Below are positions 42,937 to 54,525 of a stretch of 64,000 bases of DNA, piece by piece; position 1 is the first letter of the stretch; every line of letters starts with the position of its first letter. The position numbers and the translations under genes are program-made. The DNA comes from Endocalyx cinctus (Eukaryota > Ascomycota > Sordariomycetes > Amphisphaeriales > Apiosporaceae), in NCBI GenBank assembly GCA_001600455.1, contig BCKC01000007.1, positions 3,226,019-3,290,018 on the forward strand, read 5' to 3'. The notes beneath the pieces are model-generated. The model was not told the DNA's origin. It searched no databases and was given only the letters and a program-made list of their open reading frames with translations.

Positions 42937-45900
42937 GGTAACTTGATGCTACCTATTCTTAAATGTGGCGACACGCTCCAAACTATAGCAAGCGCAATGC
43001 AACGGCTCCTAGCTTCCAGCTATTGAAGATAACATTAAATTATATCAGTCGCTGTTCATAAACATATCGTTGATGACTTGTCGGTAATGCTAATAAAATA
43101 TCAAGTTGAAGCAATTGTCAAAGGCAAATTTGGTGTGGAGCTTGATTAAACCATGATTTGGAAGTCGAGATATATAGTTTTTTTTTTCCCCTTGCCGAAC
43201 TACTAAGACCCCAAAGATGGGATGAAAATCACCAAGCAAGTCAAAAAGATGCTATAAATCCAGTATACTGGATGAGTACAAATATGAGAAAAGGGAAAGG
43301 AGAGGAGTAAAAAAAAACATTCACTCTATTCGAAAGGTGATAGTGGGGGTTATTAATTATTTAGGTACGGACATATATATGTTATCGTATGCGACTTGCA
43401 TTGGTACAGTTTTGAAAGGGCCGAAGTAAAGACGGCGGGTGCGGATTATCTGATGAATCATGACCGTCGTTCCGTGAACGCACTGGAATGCTGATTGGAA
43501 TGCTCGGATGGCTGAGGAGCTGATAGCTAACGGCACACCTATAATAATTAGTATTACTGACGCCTACAAGACGGCTTCTTGCGTGCTCTTGAATCATTAT
43601 CAAAGCCTCAAATATAAAAAGAATTCAGGTGGTGTGGAGTCGGATATGAATGAGTCGTATCCAGTGATGGCATTCCCATGTAGGATCCATGGATGGACCC
43701 GCATCAACGGAATGATCCTTTCTGTCTCACACTCTTCCACGGTATCCGCAAGATTAGGGTTCGCCAATAGCATTCGGAACAGCGACTACATAAAACCATT
43801 CCATGACTGTACACCTTCAAGGAAATTACTAATAGTTTAATATATAAGATTAAATCCAATATATGTTATCAACAGGTAAAGATACTACTATTTTAGAAAC
43901 AAGGGAAAGAGAAAAAGGAAAGAAAAAGAAAAGGTGTCATTGAAGTTGAATAATAATAAACATACATCCATGGATAGTATACTGTAGTAGATTTACACTA
44001 AATGAATGAGATAGCTACCTTAGGTAGGTATATCTATAGTGGATCTACTTATGTAGAGATGCTGTACTAACCTACCTATTTCTTGAAGCTATCTGATAAG
44101 CCGGAAGCGGCAAGCTAGTATAGTCGAAAACAATTGCACGCCTCTCTTCCTATGAGCATGATTGGTATCTAGATGGCGTGATCCTTCGAGGGGGTATTAA
44201 GCTGTCTAGATACTCATAAATAACTCTCAGTTTATGAAGCCTGGGTATTTGGCGCGGTAAAAGCGACGACTCGACTGCTTCAGAGTGGACTAGGAGAATT
44301 AGTGGCATTATGATCGACCCTCTTGCGTGCATCGTAGATTTAATGTACATATGTGAATAATCGAATCCTACGTGGGGACGGCTGGATGCATGTCTCTGCC
44401 GTACCAGGCTTGTTTTGAAGAAACGTACTAGCATGTAGGAATCTCCCCATCTTCTTATAGATAGCCACTCAGGTTGGAAAGGAATGACCGTCTAATATAT
44501 AACTGTATTACCAAACTTATGCTTAGACAATCCTTTAATATCCGACGTGGATTTATTCATACGGTTGTGCTCTTAAGCGTATATAAACCGGCATACTGGC
44601 CGGCGCCTCCGAACGCATCAAATGCTGCATGCTATCACGCCGATCACTACTTTTGAAGACCGACCGCCGAATTTTAGTACTAGAAGATTTCTAAACAATC
44701 TAGTGCCTTTCTCAGCTCCCATGCAGACGCCTCGGTCGGTCGCCTCGATGCCAGGAACCTGCCAATTATCACAGCTAACTAAGCTTACGCTTATGCTTTA
44801 ACGTTACCGACATTATTTACCCATAGCCGCCTTAAGACGACTATCTACTATAAAAATGAGCACTCGGGGAACCTAGCTGTACAAGTAGAGCACGGCATAT
44901 CGGAGAGATTTACGTGTATGTCGGTAAGACCAGAGGTATCAAATATATGATAATAAAAGGACCGGTATTCATGTTACATAGTATATTTTCATTGGGTGCT
45001 GATAATTTTTGGTACTTCCAAGTTATATAGATCACGGCATGTGCGGTGCTTAAATGACCACTCCATATCGCAGCCCATTCCCGAAGTCGTACCACGGAGT
45101 CATCGCCGTATTTCACTGCACGGCTACGGAGTAAGCACTTACCACGTACGCCGAAGCACAGTATTATACATGTACAATCTTTCACAGAAGCGCCCAGATC
45201 GTCACCACTCTTTATACATCTACGATGGTTGGCCATCCAATTATCTTGTACCTCGTTTTTGATTGTGGCTTTCTCGGGAGCGGAACGGGTCTTTGGCTCT
45301 TTTCGCAAGCCGGATCGAGCAGTCTGGAGCAACAAATTATTGCCACATTGAACAGTCTAGGTGCTCTCTAAGCCGACATTCTTCTCGCCACTACCATCTC
45401 GTCCTGCGGTATGAGCTTTCGATAGTGTTCCGGAAGCGTGGTGCGCGAACGAGGGGCCTGCAGTGATGTTTGACAAGTCTCGTTCGCCCCATTCATCAAG
45501 CCAGGGGTCATTTTTCCTTTTTCCTAGCATTTGAGCCACCCAAAGAGATGATGAAGAGGGGGGGAAAAAAAAAAAAAAGAAAGAAAGAAAGAAAAATACA
45601 TCGCCGAACTTAAGCGTTCCCTTCGTCAAATTCGCACGTGGCAAAATCTCCCGGCGAACTTTGCAGGTTGGGTCTTTTGTATCGTTGCCACCGTCGAAAA
45701 TTGATCCGAAGGTCTGAAGAGAACTTGTAAAGCCACCCGTGCGCACATAAAGTGGCTTAAGATGGCTACAACTTCTCACCTCGGTGAGCTGGCGAGGGAG
45801 GCTTCAAGCTTCAAAATTAAATCAAAGACAAACGATCGCCCCCGAAGCTTTTTTAAATATATATATATATATACCTAGAATTTAATGATCATCAACGCAG

Positions 45901-46687
45901 CAACAAATGGTGATGCCAGAAGACAAGTCGCCTCTCGGTGTTCTACCTTTTAAACTTAGCTGGACAACTCTGTTTTTGCATAGTATCAGACCAATGTCAA
46001 GATATATTGCCTATCTTTTTATTTTCAATCTAATACGCAGGAAGTACCAAGTAAGAGTAGACAATGCGTAGTCCCATAATAGGTTCAACTCTTCGAGTAG
46101 TGTTAAGATTAAACCTTACATAAGACAGGTATGGATACCGGATAATTACTTCCACTCTACCCCATATATTATTTATCTCGCTATCACTAGCAGACAGGGG
46201 AGTGATATGTATTATATAGACCGCAAGTCCTAGCGCTCGAACTATCCCTGTAGCAGAATGTTACAGCGAGGAAAGGCTGCTATCCTAACTGGACAGCTAT
46301 CCATCGATCGCTGTGATACTGCGTCACTTCATCACCTTTAGGTATACCGAGGTAACACTAGCCACACGTTTTTTTTTTTTTTTTTAGAGAACCTCAGGTG
46401 ATCACCAGCTTATTTTTTTTGGGTAATTGTTACATCGAGCGAATCGATGCTCGCTAACTGACTTTTAGTTCTTCCCCAACCAGCATTCGAAACAGAGTGT
46501 TAAGGAAAATCTCCTCTCTTTTGACAAGAGACTCTGTTCCCTTCTCACATACTACCATAAAAACAAATCAAATTAAAATCAAAAATTATAGGGAAAAGAA
46601 GGCTTCGAGATCAACATATTAGACAACTTCAAAAATTTTTCATTTCCCTTTTCCTTTTGATTTTTTTTGTTCCTCTCTATTCCAATC
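42937..46687. other. gene-poor AT-rich region, 3.75 kb
   Basis: No convincing gene. Several short frames on both strands (43508-43840, 44910-45335, 45357-45779) lack a recognisable domain or splice support. Contains poly-A tracts (45570-45584), an AT-dinucleotide run (about 45857-45873), TACCTAGGTA-type words near 44020, and a T run (46371-46385). Right end is the promoter of the claudin-like gene. Confidence 0.5.
45857..45873. repeat. (AT)n dinucleotide run
   Basis: Short AT repeat in non-coding DNA. Confidence 0.8.
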
Positions 46688-47715
46688 ATGACGCGCCAAA
46701 TAGTATACACCATCGCCTTAGGCGTCTTTCTCTGCAGTACGTCATTTTTTATATTTTTTTCTGATACTGCCCCGTTTCATGAGAACAGGCCCCCTCTCCG
46801 CAATATCACCATGCAAAGTGGTCAGCGAAGCTGCAAAATAACGATAACGAAATTGATATTATTGCGATTATACTACCGCATCAATTTATTTATCTTCTAG
46901 AAGCCTAGAAAGAGTTTTTAATGGTTATTCAACAAACTTGCTATGTTGGGGGAGATAGTGCCTACCTTACTAGCGATGGTATCACAGCAGGCAACCAAAT
47001 AAAAAATAAAAGTCGAAATATGTAGATGCTAACACAACTAACTCTTTCTCCCCCTTCGCCATCATGTAGCGACCGTAATGACAATAGCGTCGATCCTGAC
47101 GCCTCATTGGGTCACTTATTCGGTCACGGCCGACACGGGGTCGACCTTCAAGAAGTCGATCGGCCTCCACGAGAGCTGTTCCTCGGTCGACGATCCGTCC
47201 TGCCGCCCGTTCCCGAGCGACGATGACTGCCGCGACGACCAGTTCTTCTGCTCTATGTGGCGGAGCAGCGGCTTCCTCCTCTCGTTCGCCACCATCGTCG
47301 AGCTGGCCACCCTCATCACCTTCCTCGTCGTCATGGCCGGCGGCAAGTACAAGCGCGAGATGGGCTGGAAGCTGATCGGTGGCTTCCTCCTAGCCGACGC
47401 GGCCGTCGAGTTTGCCAGCATGGGTCTTGTGGTATGCGTCTCTTTTTCTTCTTTTTTTCAATATTCCCCTAAAAAAAAAAAGCTGTCTATGTAAACTGAA
47501 GGGGGTAAACTCACATTCATCATCTAACCTAGGCCTATCTGTTCGATAACGATAACCAATTCTCCATCCCCGGCTGGGAACTCGACTGGTCCTTCGCTCT
47601 CTGCACCGTCAGTGCGAGCGTATCCGTTCTCATGGCCGCGACTTTGGCCGCGACGGCTTACTGTCTCCCGCCGGAAGACGACTACGAATACCTCGAGGAT
47701 CCCTTGGACTCGTAG
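46688..47715 (+). CDS. claudin-like four-span membrane protein
   Basis: Small tetraspan protein of a conserved but uncharacterised fungal family with a claudin/Sur7-like layout. Exons 46688-46736, 47070-47431 and 47533-47715 (introns 333 and 101 bp) give 197 residues. Helix 1 is split by intron 1 (MTRQIVYTIALGVFLC joined to TTVMTIASILTPHW). The first external loop carries a Cys-rich cluster (LHESCSSVDDPSC, DDCRDDQFFCSMWRSSGF). Helix 2 is LLSFATIVELATLITFLVVM, helix 3 starts MGWKLIGGFLLADAAVEF, and the last is TVSASVSVLMAATLAATAYC. The C-terminus is acidic (PPEDDYEYLEDPLDS). Plasma-membrane location inferred. The first intron is long for this window, so a missed short exon cannot be excluded. 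Confidence 0.75.
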
Positions 47716-48322
47716 ACGATTCAAGATGGAAATAAAAGTGTTTTCCAACACGCACCTATCTACCAAAAACAAAGCCTTGACATTTTCATAGGCTTAAATT
47801 TTCTGAGATTGTTTCGATTTGATACTTGAGTCGGATGTAATGTGATGAAGGCAGCTGCGGCGTATAGTATAAGACTCTCCGTGATACTTGTTGGGCGAAC
47901 AAGTTCTCGACGAGGACCAAGGAACCGTCCTCTCCCTGTTTCCTTTCTATTAACGTGCCAACTCTTTTGCAGGCATAATGCAATATATAAGGGATTGTTA
48001 GTCTTTTTTTGGCGTTTTTGGTTCTGTTTGCTTGGTTTGCATCATAGGTCATTCATATTACCACTTGATATGCATTATTCCATCATAGCTTTGACAAGGG
48101 TTGGAGGCAATGGTTTGTCACATGGACCAAGGAGGCGATATAATAGCAGATTTTAAAAGGTATTAGTCCGCCAATATAAATATTTAAATTCCAGTAGATT
48201 TTCCCCTCCAGTAATGATCTTTTATATGGGTATTCTTGGGTGCGTGTAAAATATTGTCCTCCGTAGTCTATTTAGAGCATAAGATTTTATGCTCAATGTA
48301 TCATCAGTCCATGCTCACTTCA
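47716..48322. other. convergent 3' spacer
   Basis: 600-bp AT-rich spacer between the claudin-like (+) and WKF-domain (-) genes; overlapping short frames on both strands look random. Confidence 0.5.
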
Positions 48323-49618
48323 TTAATCATCTTCCGAATCAGATTCAGACTCCGAAGATGAGGACGAGCTGCTGCTAGACGTGTCTGACTCCTCGGCTCG
48401 AGACGGCCTTGCCACCGTCTCATCATCATCCGATTCAGAAGATGAGCTGGTACTATTTCCCCCATCGCTAGCGCTCGAATCAGAATCCGATTCACTATCC
48501 GACGACGAATCCGACTCGGAGCTCGAATCATCCTCAACCACCGCCGTTCGCGTCTTCTTTCTCCGCTTCACCCTCTGCTGCGAGCCGTCGTCGTTTAACC
48601 TAAGCCGCTTAACAGCCTCCGCGTTATCCGACGACAAGCTCTCGTCGACGGAGGTTTCTCCTCCCCCAACGGCGGCTGCAGTGCTCTTCCCCGAACCCGT
48701 CTCGGTCTCGTCCACCTCGGATAGCTCGTCCAGGACCGTCTCGGCGCGCATACGCTTGACGACGCGACGCTGCACGTCCATGTCGGTGGTCCGGAGCACG
48801 TAATCGACCTCGTCGAACCGCCGCTTCTTCTCGGCCGATTTCGGCTTCGCCAGGTACGCGTCGATGGTCCGCTGGTACTCGACCTGCTTCTTTTCGGCCA
48901 TCTCGGGAGAGATGGATCCCCCTCCCGAGGCGGAGAGAAACCCTTTCGACCCTTTCTCCGCGTCCTCCGCCTTGATCCCGCCGGCGAGCTCTCGTAGCCG
49001 CAGCCGGACGGCTCCTTTCAGCCCGCCGATGTAGTCGTAGAACACGTTGATGTCCACGGCCGGTATGGTGGTCTCGGCGGCGAATACTTGCTCCAGGAGC
49101 TTGGTTTGGTGGTTCTTGTTGAATTTCCAACTTTCCCGAGAGTTGTGCCACTGCCGTAGGTAAGCGAGCGCCGGCTCCAGGTTGACCGGGGCTTGTCTGA
49201 GCGGCTTCGCGGCAGCGGTGTTGGCGGACGCGGTAGTAGTAGTAGTAACGGCACCGAGTTTCTTTTGTTTGCGAGGTATTGCCGGAGTTCCCTTCGGCTT
49301 AGAGGTCGGTGCTTTCGTTTCCGGCGTCGAAAAAGTTGTGACTGAGTTTTCCGCCGCGAAGGAAACGGATTTCCTAGGCGTTTCTTGCCGCGCCCTTTTC
49401 ACCGAGGATTGCTGCGCTGCTGCGGGGACGCCTGAAGGCTTCCTCTTCCCATTGGGGGTGCCGTTGGTGGGGGCGGGAGCTGAGGAGGAGGAGGGGGGGG
49501 ACCCAGATGCGTTTGTAGATTCCTCCTGGCCGGATCCTTTGAGCTTAAGACCCAATCGCTTCCAAGCCGGCACGCGCTGCGCTGGCGAGTTTTCACTGGT
49601 GAAAGCGGAGGACGACAT
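48323..49618 (-). CDS. WKF-domain (C7orf50-like) nucleolar-type protein
   Basis: Intronless, 431 residues. The central part has the WKF signature LRQWHNSRESWKFNKNHQTK (154-173) followed by LLEQVFAAETTIPAVDINVF, matching the domain found in human C7orf50 and its fungal homologues, thought to act in nucleolar RNA or ribosome-biogenesis contexts (weakly characterised). N-terminal 140 residues are low-complexity, Lys/Pro/Ser/Thr-rich with basic clusters (KRKPSGV, VKRARQETPRK). The C-terminal 90 residues are an acidic Ser/Asp/Glu repeat tail (SSSESDSSSDSESDSD), likely a CK2-phosphorylated stretch as in other nucleolar proteins. The start at 49618 is the first ATG of the frame. Confidence 0.82.
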   Translation of the reverse strand: MSSSAFTSENSPAQRVPAWKRLGLKLKGSGQEESTNASGSPPSSSSAPAPTNGTPNGKRKPSGVPAAAQQSSVKRARQETPRKSVSFAAENSVTTFSTPETKAPTSKPKGTPAIPRKQKKLGAVTTTTTASANTAAAKPLRQAPVNLEPALAYLRQWHNSRESWKFNKNHQTKLLEQVFAAETTIPAVDINVFYDYIGGLKGAVRLRLRELAGGIKAEDAEKGSKGFLSASGGGSISPEMAEKKQVEYQRTIDAYLAKPKSAEKKRRFDEVDYVLRTTDMDVQRRVVKRMRAETVLDELSEVDETETGSGKSTAAAVGGGETSVDESLSSDNAEAVKRLRLNDDGSQQRVKRRKKTRTAVVEDDSSSESDSSSDSESDSDSSASDGGNSTSSSSESDDDETVARPSRAEESDTSSSSSSSSSESESDSEDD

Positions 49619-50396
49619 TATGAGCAGGTTGGGTAATTATGGGAATATTAACGCGAGTATTGTTTGAGGAGACTACTGAATGATCGATCTTGGTATGTTG
49701 TTACTTGCAAAAACAAACCAGCTCCAACGAGGTCTACCTCTTCTGACTTTTTTTTTTTTTAAGTACCCACTTCCACGGTGAATTTTAGTTAAGATCCGGT
49801 ACCTAATTAGTTTCTAAATAACATGAAAGAGAAAAAACGGTATAACTAAATTTTCTCACTGTCAAATGAAGAAACAGGTACTGTACTTCAAAACAAGGTA
49901 ATATCCTGTAGCAGGATAAAACAACGTGGATGAAGTCACCTCCAATAAAAATTATATGAAGCTTTAAGATTTTGATCTTATCGCTAGCAGGGGTTTCCAC
50001 ATTTCCGACAGAGGCTTAATTTGATCCACTAGAGACTATGCTAACCTAGATAATCACGCTAGGGGCGGTATAACAAAATGCCGTCGTGCTCCATAAGCCT
50101 AAAAAGTGGGTACAAGGAAATCAAGAACTTTATGTGGTCCAAGCTTCTAAGCATTCAGACCAGGCAGCTCTACCGCGTCAACAGCTCTCAGCTACGAGGC
50201 TAGGTACATTGGTGGAAGCAAGCTTGTAACAAACATCACCCACCTTTCACCTTCATTCCTCAACAACGAAACAACGAAACAACGAAACTAGTTTCTTCCA
50301 GATACTCTAATTCACCGTATCTTGTGATATTGAACCTCTCACCTCAAGATTGCTCAGTATTAGATTTGTACCAATTTATCCTCTAACGTCATCATC
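49619..50396. other. divergent promoter region
   Basis: About 780 bp between the WKF-domain (-) and proteasome alpha-1 (+) genes. Short tandem acaacgaa copies near 50262-50286. No gene seen. Confidence 0.5.
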
Positions 50397-51527
50397 ATGT
50401 CGGGCGGTACGTTTTCTATTGTAATAGCTATTACACCATCTTCACTCCCTCACCTATCTCACCTATACGATGCTAACTCGATTTGATTTGGAATAGGTAG
50501 CGCAGGTTACGATCGACACATTACTATCTTTTCGGAACAAGGCAGACTTTATCAAGTCGGTACGTCGAATCCATCCATAAGCGAGCTGTGCCCGATCGCC
50601 CGACACCTCAGCCGCTCATCAGTCCTTGATCCGGGGCACTTAGTGGCAGTAATAATATGAAAGTAGCAGGATTATAGCTAATAAGAACAAAAAAAAAAAA
50701 ATAGAATATGCATTTAAGGCTATTACTGCTGCAAATATTATGTCGATAGGAGTGCGCGGCAAGGATTGTGCTGTCGTTCTTTCCCAGAAGAAGGTTCCGG
50801 TAAGTCTTACAAGAGAGAAAGAGAGTTACGAGATGGAAATTAATAGTCTTACTCGCTGCTAGGATAAATTGATCGACCCGTCCTCCGTCACCCACATCTT
50901 CCAGATTTCCCCATCTGTCGGCTGTGTCATGACAGGTTCTATCGCCGATGCTCGGGCTTTCTCACAACGTGCTCAGGGCGAAGCTGCTGAATTCCGATAC
51001 AAGTTTGGATACGAGATGCCTTGTGATGTCTTGGCTAAGAGATTGGCCAATATCAGTCAAGTGTACACCCAGAGAGTAAGGATCCACAAATTATGTCACC
51101 CTCGGTGTGCTATGATTATTATGCTAATGGTCGACGATAGGCACATATGCGTCCGTACGGTGTTGCGACGACTCTGATATCCCTAGACTCGGAGTTCGGA
51201 CCCCAATTATATAAGTGTGATCCCGCGGGGTACTACGTCGGTTACAAGGGTACTGCGGCCGGTCCAAAACAGCAGGAGGCACTTAACCACCTGGAGAAGA
51301 AGCTGAAGAACAAGGATTGCGCTGAGGGTGACTGGGAAGAGGTTGTAGAACTAGCTATTACTACTCTCAGCACGGTTCTCAGCATGGATTTCAAGAAGGG
51401 CGAGATCGAGATCGGCATCGTCGGCGGGCCTCGAGCAGATGGCAAGGAGGGTTCGGACCCCGGTTTTAGAACCCTGACGGAGGATGAGATTGATGAGCGA
51501 CTACAAGCCATTGCCGAGAAAGACTAA
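50397..51527 (+). CDS. SCL1: 20S proteasome subunit alpha type 1 (PSMA6/Scl1 orthologue)
   Basis: Outer-ring alpha subunit of the 20S core particle. Exons 50397-50406, 50497-50559, 50705-50799, 50863-51075 and 51141-51527 give 255 residues. The proteasome alpha signature is clear: [20 protein letters not shown] then [20 protein letters not shown], with [19 protein letters not shown] and [37 protein letters not shown]. The tail [13 protein letters not shown] is typical of alpha-1. The very small first exon (10 nt) and early intron cluster are usual for fungal alpha subunits. The third exon's acceptor is preceded by a poly-A run rather than a pyrimidine tract. Single-copy essential gene. Confidence 0.96.
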
Positions 51528-53547
51528 GCGGTCAGGGAATAAGGCTGTATGAGCTGAAAAAAAAAAGACTCGATCGCGGCTGATAAGCTTATTGACGACT
51601 TTGATATGTCGTCTACTTCATGGAAATGATATCTGGAGACATGGGTCTTTTTTCACACCGCCCTTGTCCCCGTGTGCAATTAGCTCTATATTTGAAATAC
51701 TACGCGATCGGTATTTCGACAGGCCTTGACTTTATGATATTCTTATGTTGCTGATCAAGATGGTCGTGTTCAACCTGTCCTACGCTGACTTACCTAAGAA
51801 GACGGAGCATATGAAGGGTTTATTTGTCGATGAACGAAAGGGTCGGTGAATAGATGACCAAGAGTAACGTTTCGGATGCAACTCTAGCTGTTAATTTGAC
51901 ATAAGGCTATGACCGTTGGAGGTTTGAAACCAAAGAGAATAGTTTATTATCAAATAAACAGTGATGCTTAGAAAGAATGCGTATAGATTGATTGATTACC
52001 TATTCGGGTCTGACATTGTACTGCTCTCTGCACATTTCAGCCGCCACGCGGACAAATTACATGCAGTAATCTGCTCCCGAACCACGAGGATGGAACTACA
52101 CTAAACAGGGATATTTTGTTCAGTAAGTAAACTAATATATTATTATTTTTATTCTTTTTTTTTTGCTCTGCTTAGGGAGGCCTGATAAGCTGGGCGGTAA
52201 TAGTAAAATATGCAACCATCCTTCTCTTTTCTTTTACTTTCTTTTCTTTTCTTTCCTTTTCTATTTTTATTTGTCTTTTATTTATTTTGCTTTATTTTGA
52301 TTTATTTTGCCTTGTTATTATAATCATTTTCTTCTTTTCTTTAATTTTCCGTCGAGTGTAATAATGATGAGACAACTACATGTAAATATGTATACTAGAT
52401 CCAAGTGAAAAAAAAATGGAGTAGCTGGAGAAGATCTTATTGGGACAACTACAACTAATAGAATCTTTCTCTAAGTATTATGAGGTATCAGACTTATGCC
52501 ATTCAGCTGCCATTGATAGGTGGCTTTGAGGTCAATTCGCATTCTTATTGGTTAATGATACTTATACCACGCTTGCTCAGGAACTGTGATATAATTCTTA
52601 TTTATTTCGCTTTACCTGAATAACTAAAACCTTTTGAGATTTAGTTTAATTCGTGGCGCGCTGAACTATCACCTTAACTGACCAACCTTCGTCTTTAATT
52701 TAGGATATGATCTCTTGCCCCAAAGAGCCTCTTGAAATATCCTGGTTCCCGGTATAGCGTACGAGCAAACAACATCAGACGAATCTTTAAGCCATGCAGA
52801 TGGACATACACTAGATTACCCTGCAGTTGGGTGGCTTGGTATAAGTCAATGGCTGCCACGAGATTGGTGCTGAGGCAATGATGCCATATTCTTATGGGCG
52901 CGGGTCCTGGTATTCCCCGGTCTAAGTGTAAGGCGAAAAACATGCCGGTTTTTCGAAGATCCAATGTCCAGCTCTGTAAGGATAGGTCCAGATGTGGGTT
53001 TTGTAAAAATGATACAGGCATTGTAAAAAGTTCAATAATGGCCCCCTATTCGGCGATGTACCCATAATGTCATATGGGAAAGTTTGGAGCTGATCTTACT
53101 GCCGACCGTTTGACCGTCTCTGAAGCCCTATGAAGTATTATTCCCCCTATCGGGAGCCACCCGTAGGGGACGTTCTCAACCTCCTAGTCTTCCGTGTCAC
53201 TCTAACTATGAACTTCAACTCCCTCCAATAGTAAAAAAAAAAAATATGTCGTACACTTGTAAGATGCCATGGCACGAAAATCTACAAAAAGCCTCGTTCT
53301 CGCCCCATCCTCGTTAAAGATTTCGGACATAAAGAGCACTCAGGATCTTAAAGAGAACCCCAAGAACCTCTAACCTTGCTGGTCATCATCTCCTTGCCTT
53401 TTAAATTCTCATTGCTATTCCGTCCAAATTTATTTCTCGCTATCATCGACATTATATTTTGACTCGCGTCTACAAACCTCATCTTATAAAATTATACACA
53501 GAAAAAGAGGGCTATTAATTATAGGGACCTCTCGCCCACAAAGAAAA
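51528..53547. other. AT-rich intergenic stretch, 2 kb
   Basis: Contains T-rich pyrimidine sequence with TTTTATTT/CTTTTCTTTT words (52140-52350) and one doubtful minus-strand ORF (52695-53021, listed separately). The right end is the promoter of the 183-aa orphan gene. Confidence 0.5.
52695..53021 (-). CDS. doubtful hypothetical ORF, 108 aa
   Basis: ATG at 53021 (MPVSFLQNPHLDLSLQSW). Composition is protein-like with hydrophobic and aromatic residues (IRIWHHCLSTNLVAAIDLYQ), but no family is recognised and there is no splice or promoter support. Could be a relic of a larger gene. Confidence 0.25.
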   Translation of the reverse strand: MPVSFLQNPHLDLSLQSWTLDLRKTGMFFALHLDRGIPGPAPIRIWHHCLSTNLVAAIDLYQATQLQGNLVYVHLHGLKIRLMLFARTLYREPGYFKRLFGARDHILN

Positions 53548-54525
53548 ATGGACGGACGTAAGTGGTACTCCTCCTTGTTCGCATAAATTGCCGACCGCTT
53601 CTACCCTGAAATGGCGTACCAAGACGGGAGAGGCGTCCGACCCAAAACTGAATCCTGAGGAATAACTCCTAACAATACGACCCAATCATGACATTTAGTT
53701 AACGACTTCCGTGCGGAACGGGTTGCGGAACTCACGAGCGAATTTCATACGTTGCAATATTACATCGCGGCGGCGCCGACAGAGCCGGTTAACACATACG
53801 ACTACTACACCGAAGGTTGGGCGGCGTTGCGACAATGCGCGCTGGACGGGCAGCACGTGCTCAACATGGCGGCCGACATCACGGTACCGGAGACGACGGG
53901 CGGGGAAGAGGAACAAGCGAAGGCAGAGTTGAGAAAGTGCGTGTTTATCCTGATCGTCACATCTCCTTATTTCTGATCCGACTATCGTCCCTATTATACA
54001 AGGGGAATGCATAACGATCACATTCAAATAGGCTCCAAATACTGACGATACTTTGATATGAACATAGGGTCCACCTCGATGCCTTCTCCCGAAGACACGA
54101 GGCTCAGAAGATCTACCTCCGCCAAGCCGCAGCGCAGAGTTGGGTCGACTATCGAGAGCAGGTCTTGCAGGGTCAACAGCCGAACTCGTCTCACCGACAC
54201 CTACTTAGAGCATGCGACGATCAATTGCGATTTGTATGTGTATTCTGTCTATAGCATGCTACCAGCCCCTATCCCTAATAAGTCCATATGCCCCGTTACC
54301 CAACAACTTCATACTCGAAGCCTCTCGGGCACATCTCTCCAAGGTTTCCATCATTCCTACTTACACATCTGGCATATATATATATAGGAGCTATCCCAAA
54401 TCACGGATCAAGCTATATACCGAGACCTTAACAATGCCGATCTTAACTTGGGCCGTTGGACGGCCGAAGATCCCTCCTTGCGAGCAGTACAGCGCTGGCT
54501 ACGAGCAAGACCTCCGACTATTTGA
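53548..54525 (+). CDS. helical protein of unknown function, 183 aa
   Basis: Four exons (53548-53557, 53699-53936, 54068-54233, 54388-54525) joined by consistent GT-AG splice phases; the 10-nt first exon encodes MDG plus one base. The protein is rich in Ala, Arg, Gln and Glu and predicted mostly alpha-helical (LNDFRAERVAELTSEFHTLQ, RKVHLDAFSRRHEAQKIYLR, SLRAVQRWLRARPP). No signal peptide, no membrane helix, no Cys cluster. No family recognised. The smooth exon joining across three introns is the main evidence that the gene is real. Confidence 0.6.

Noticed and set aside
43508..43840. 110-aa plus-strand ATG ORF
   Set aside because: No recognisable features, overlapped by another frame, in a gene-poor stretch; judged random.
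45357..45779. 140-aa minus-strand ORF
   Set aside because: Contains a phenylalanine run read from a poly-A/GAAA tract; composition is not protein-like.
53148..53175. Possible further copy of the 12.8-kb inverted-repeat end (cgggagccacccgtagggg)
   Set aside because: Match is short and broken; not distinguishable from chance by eye.
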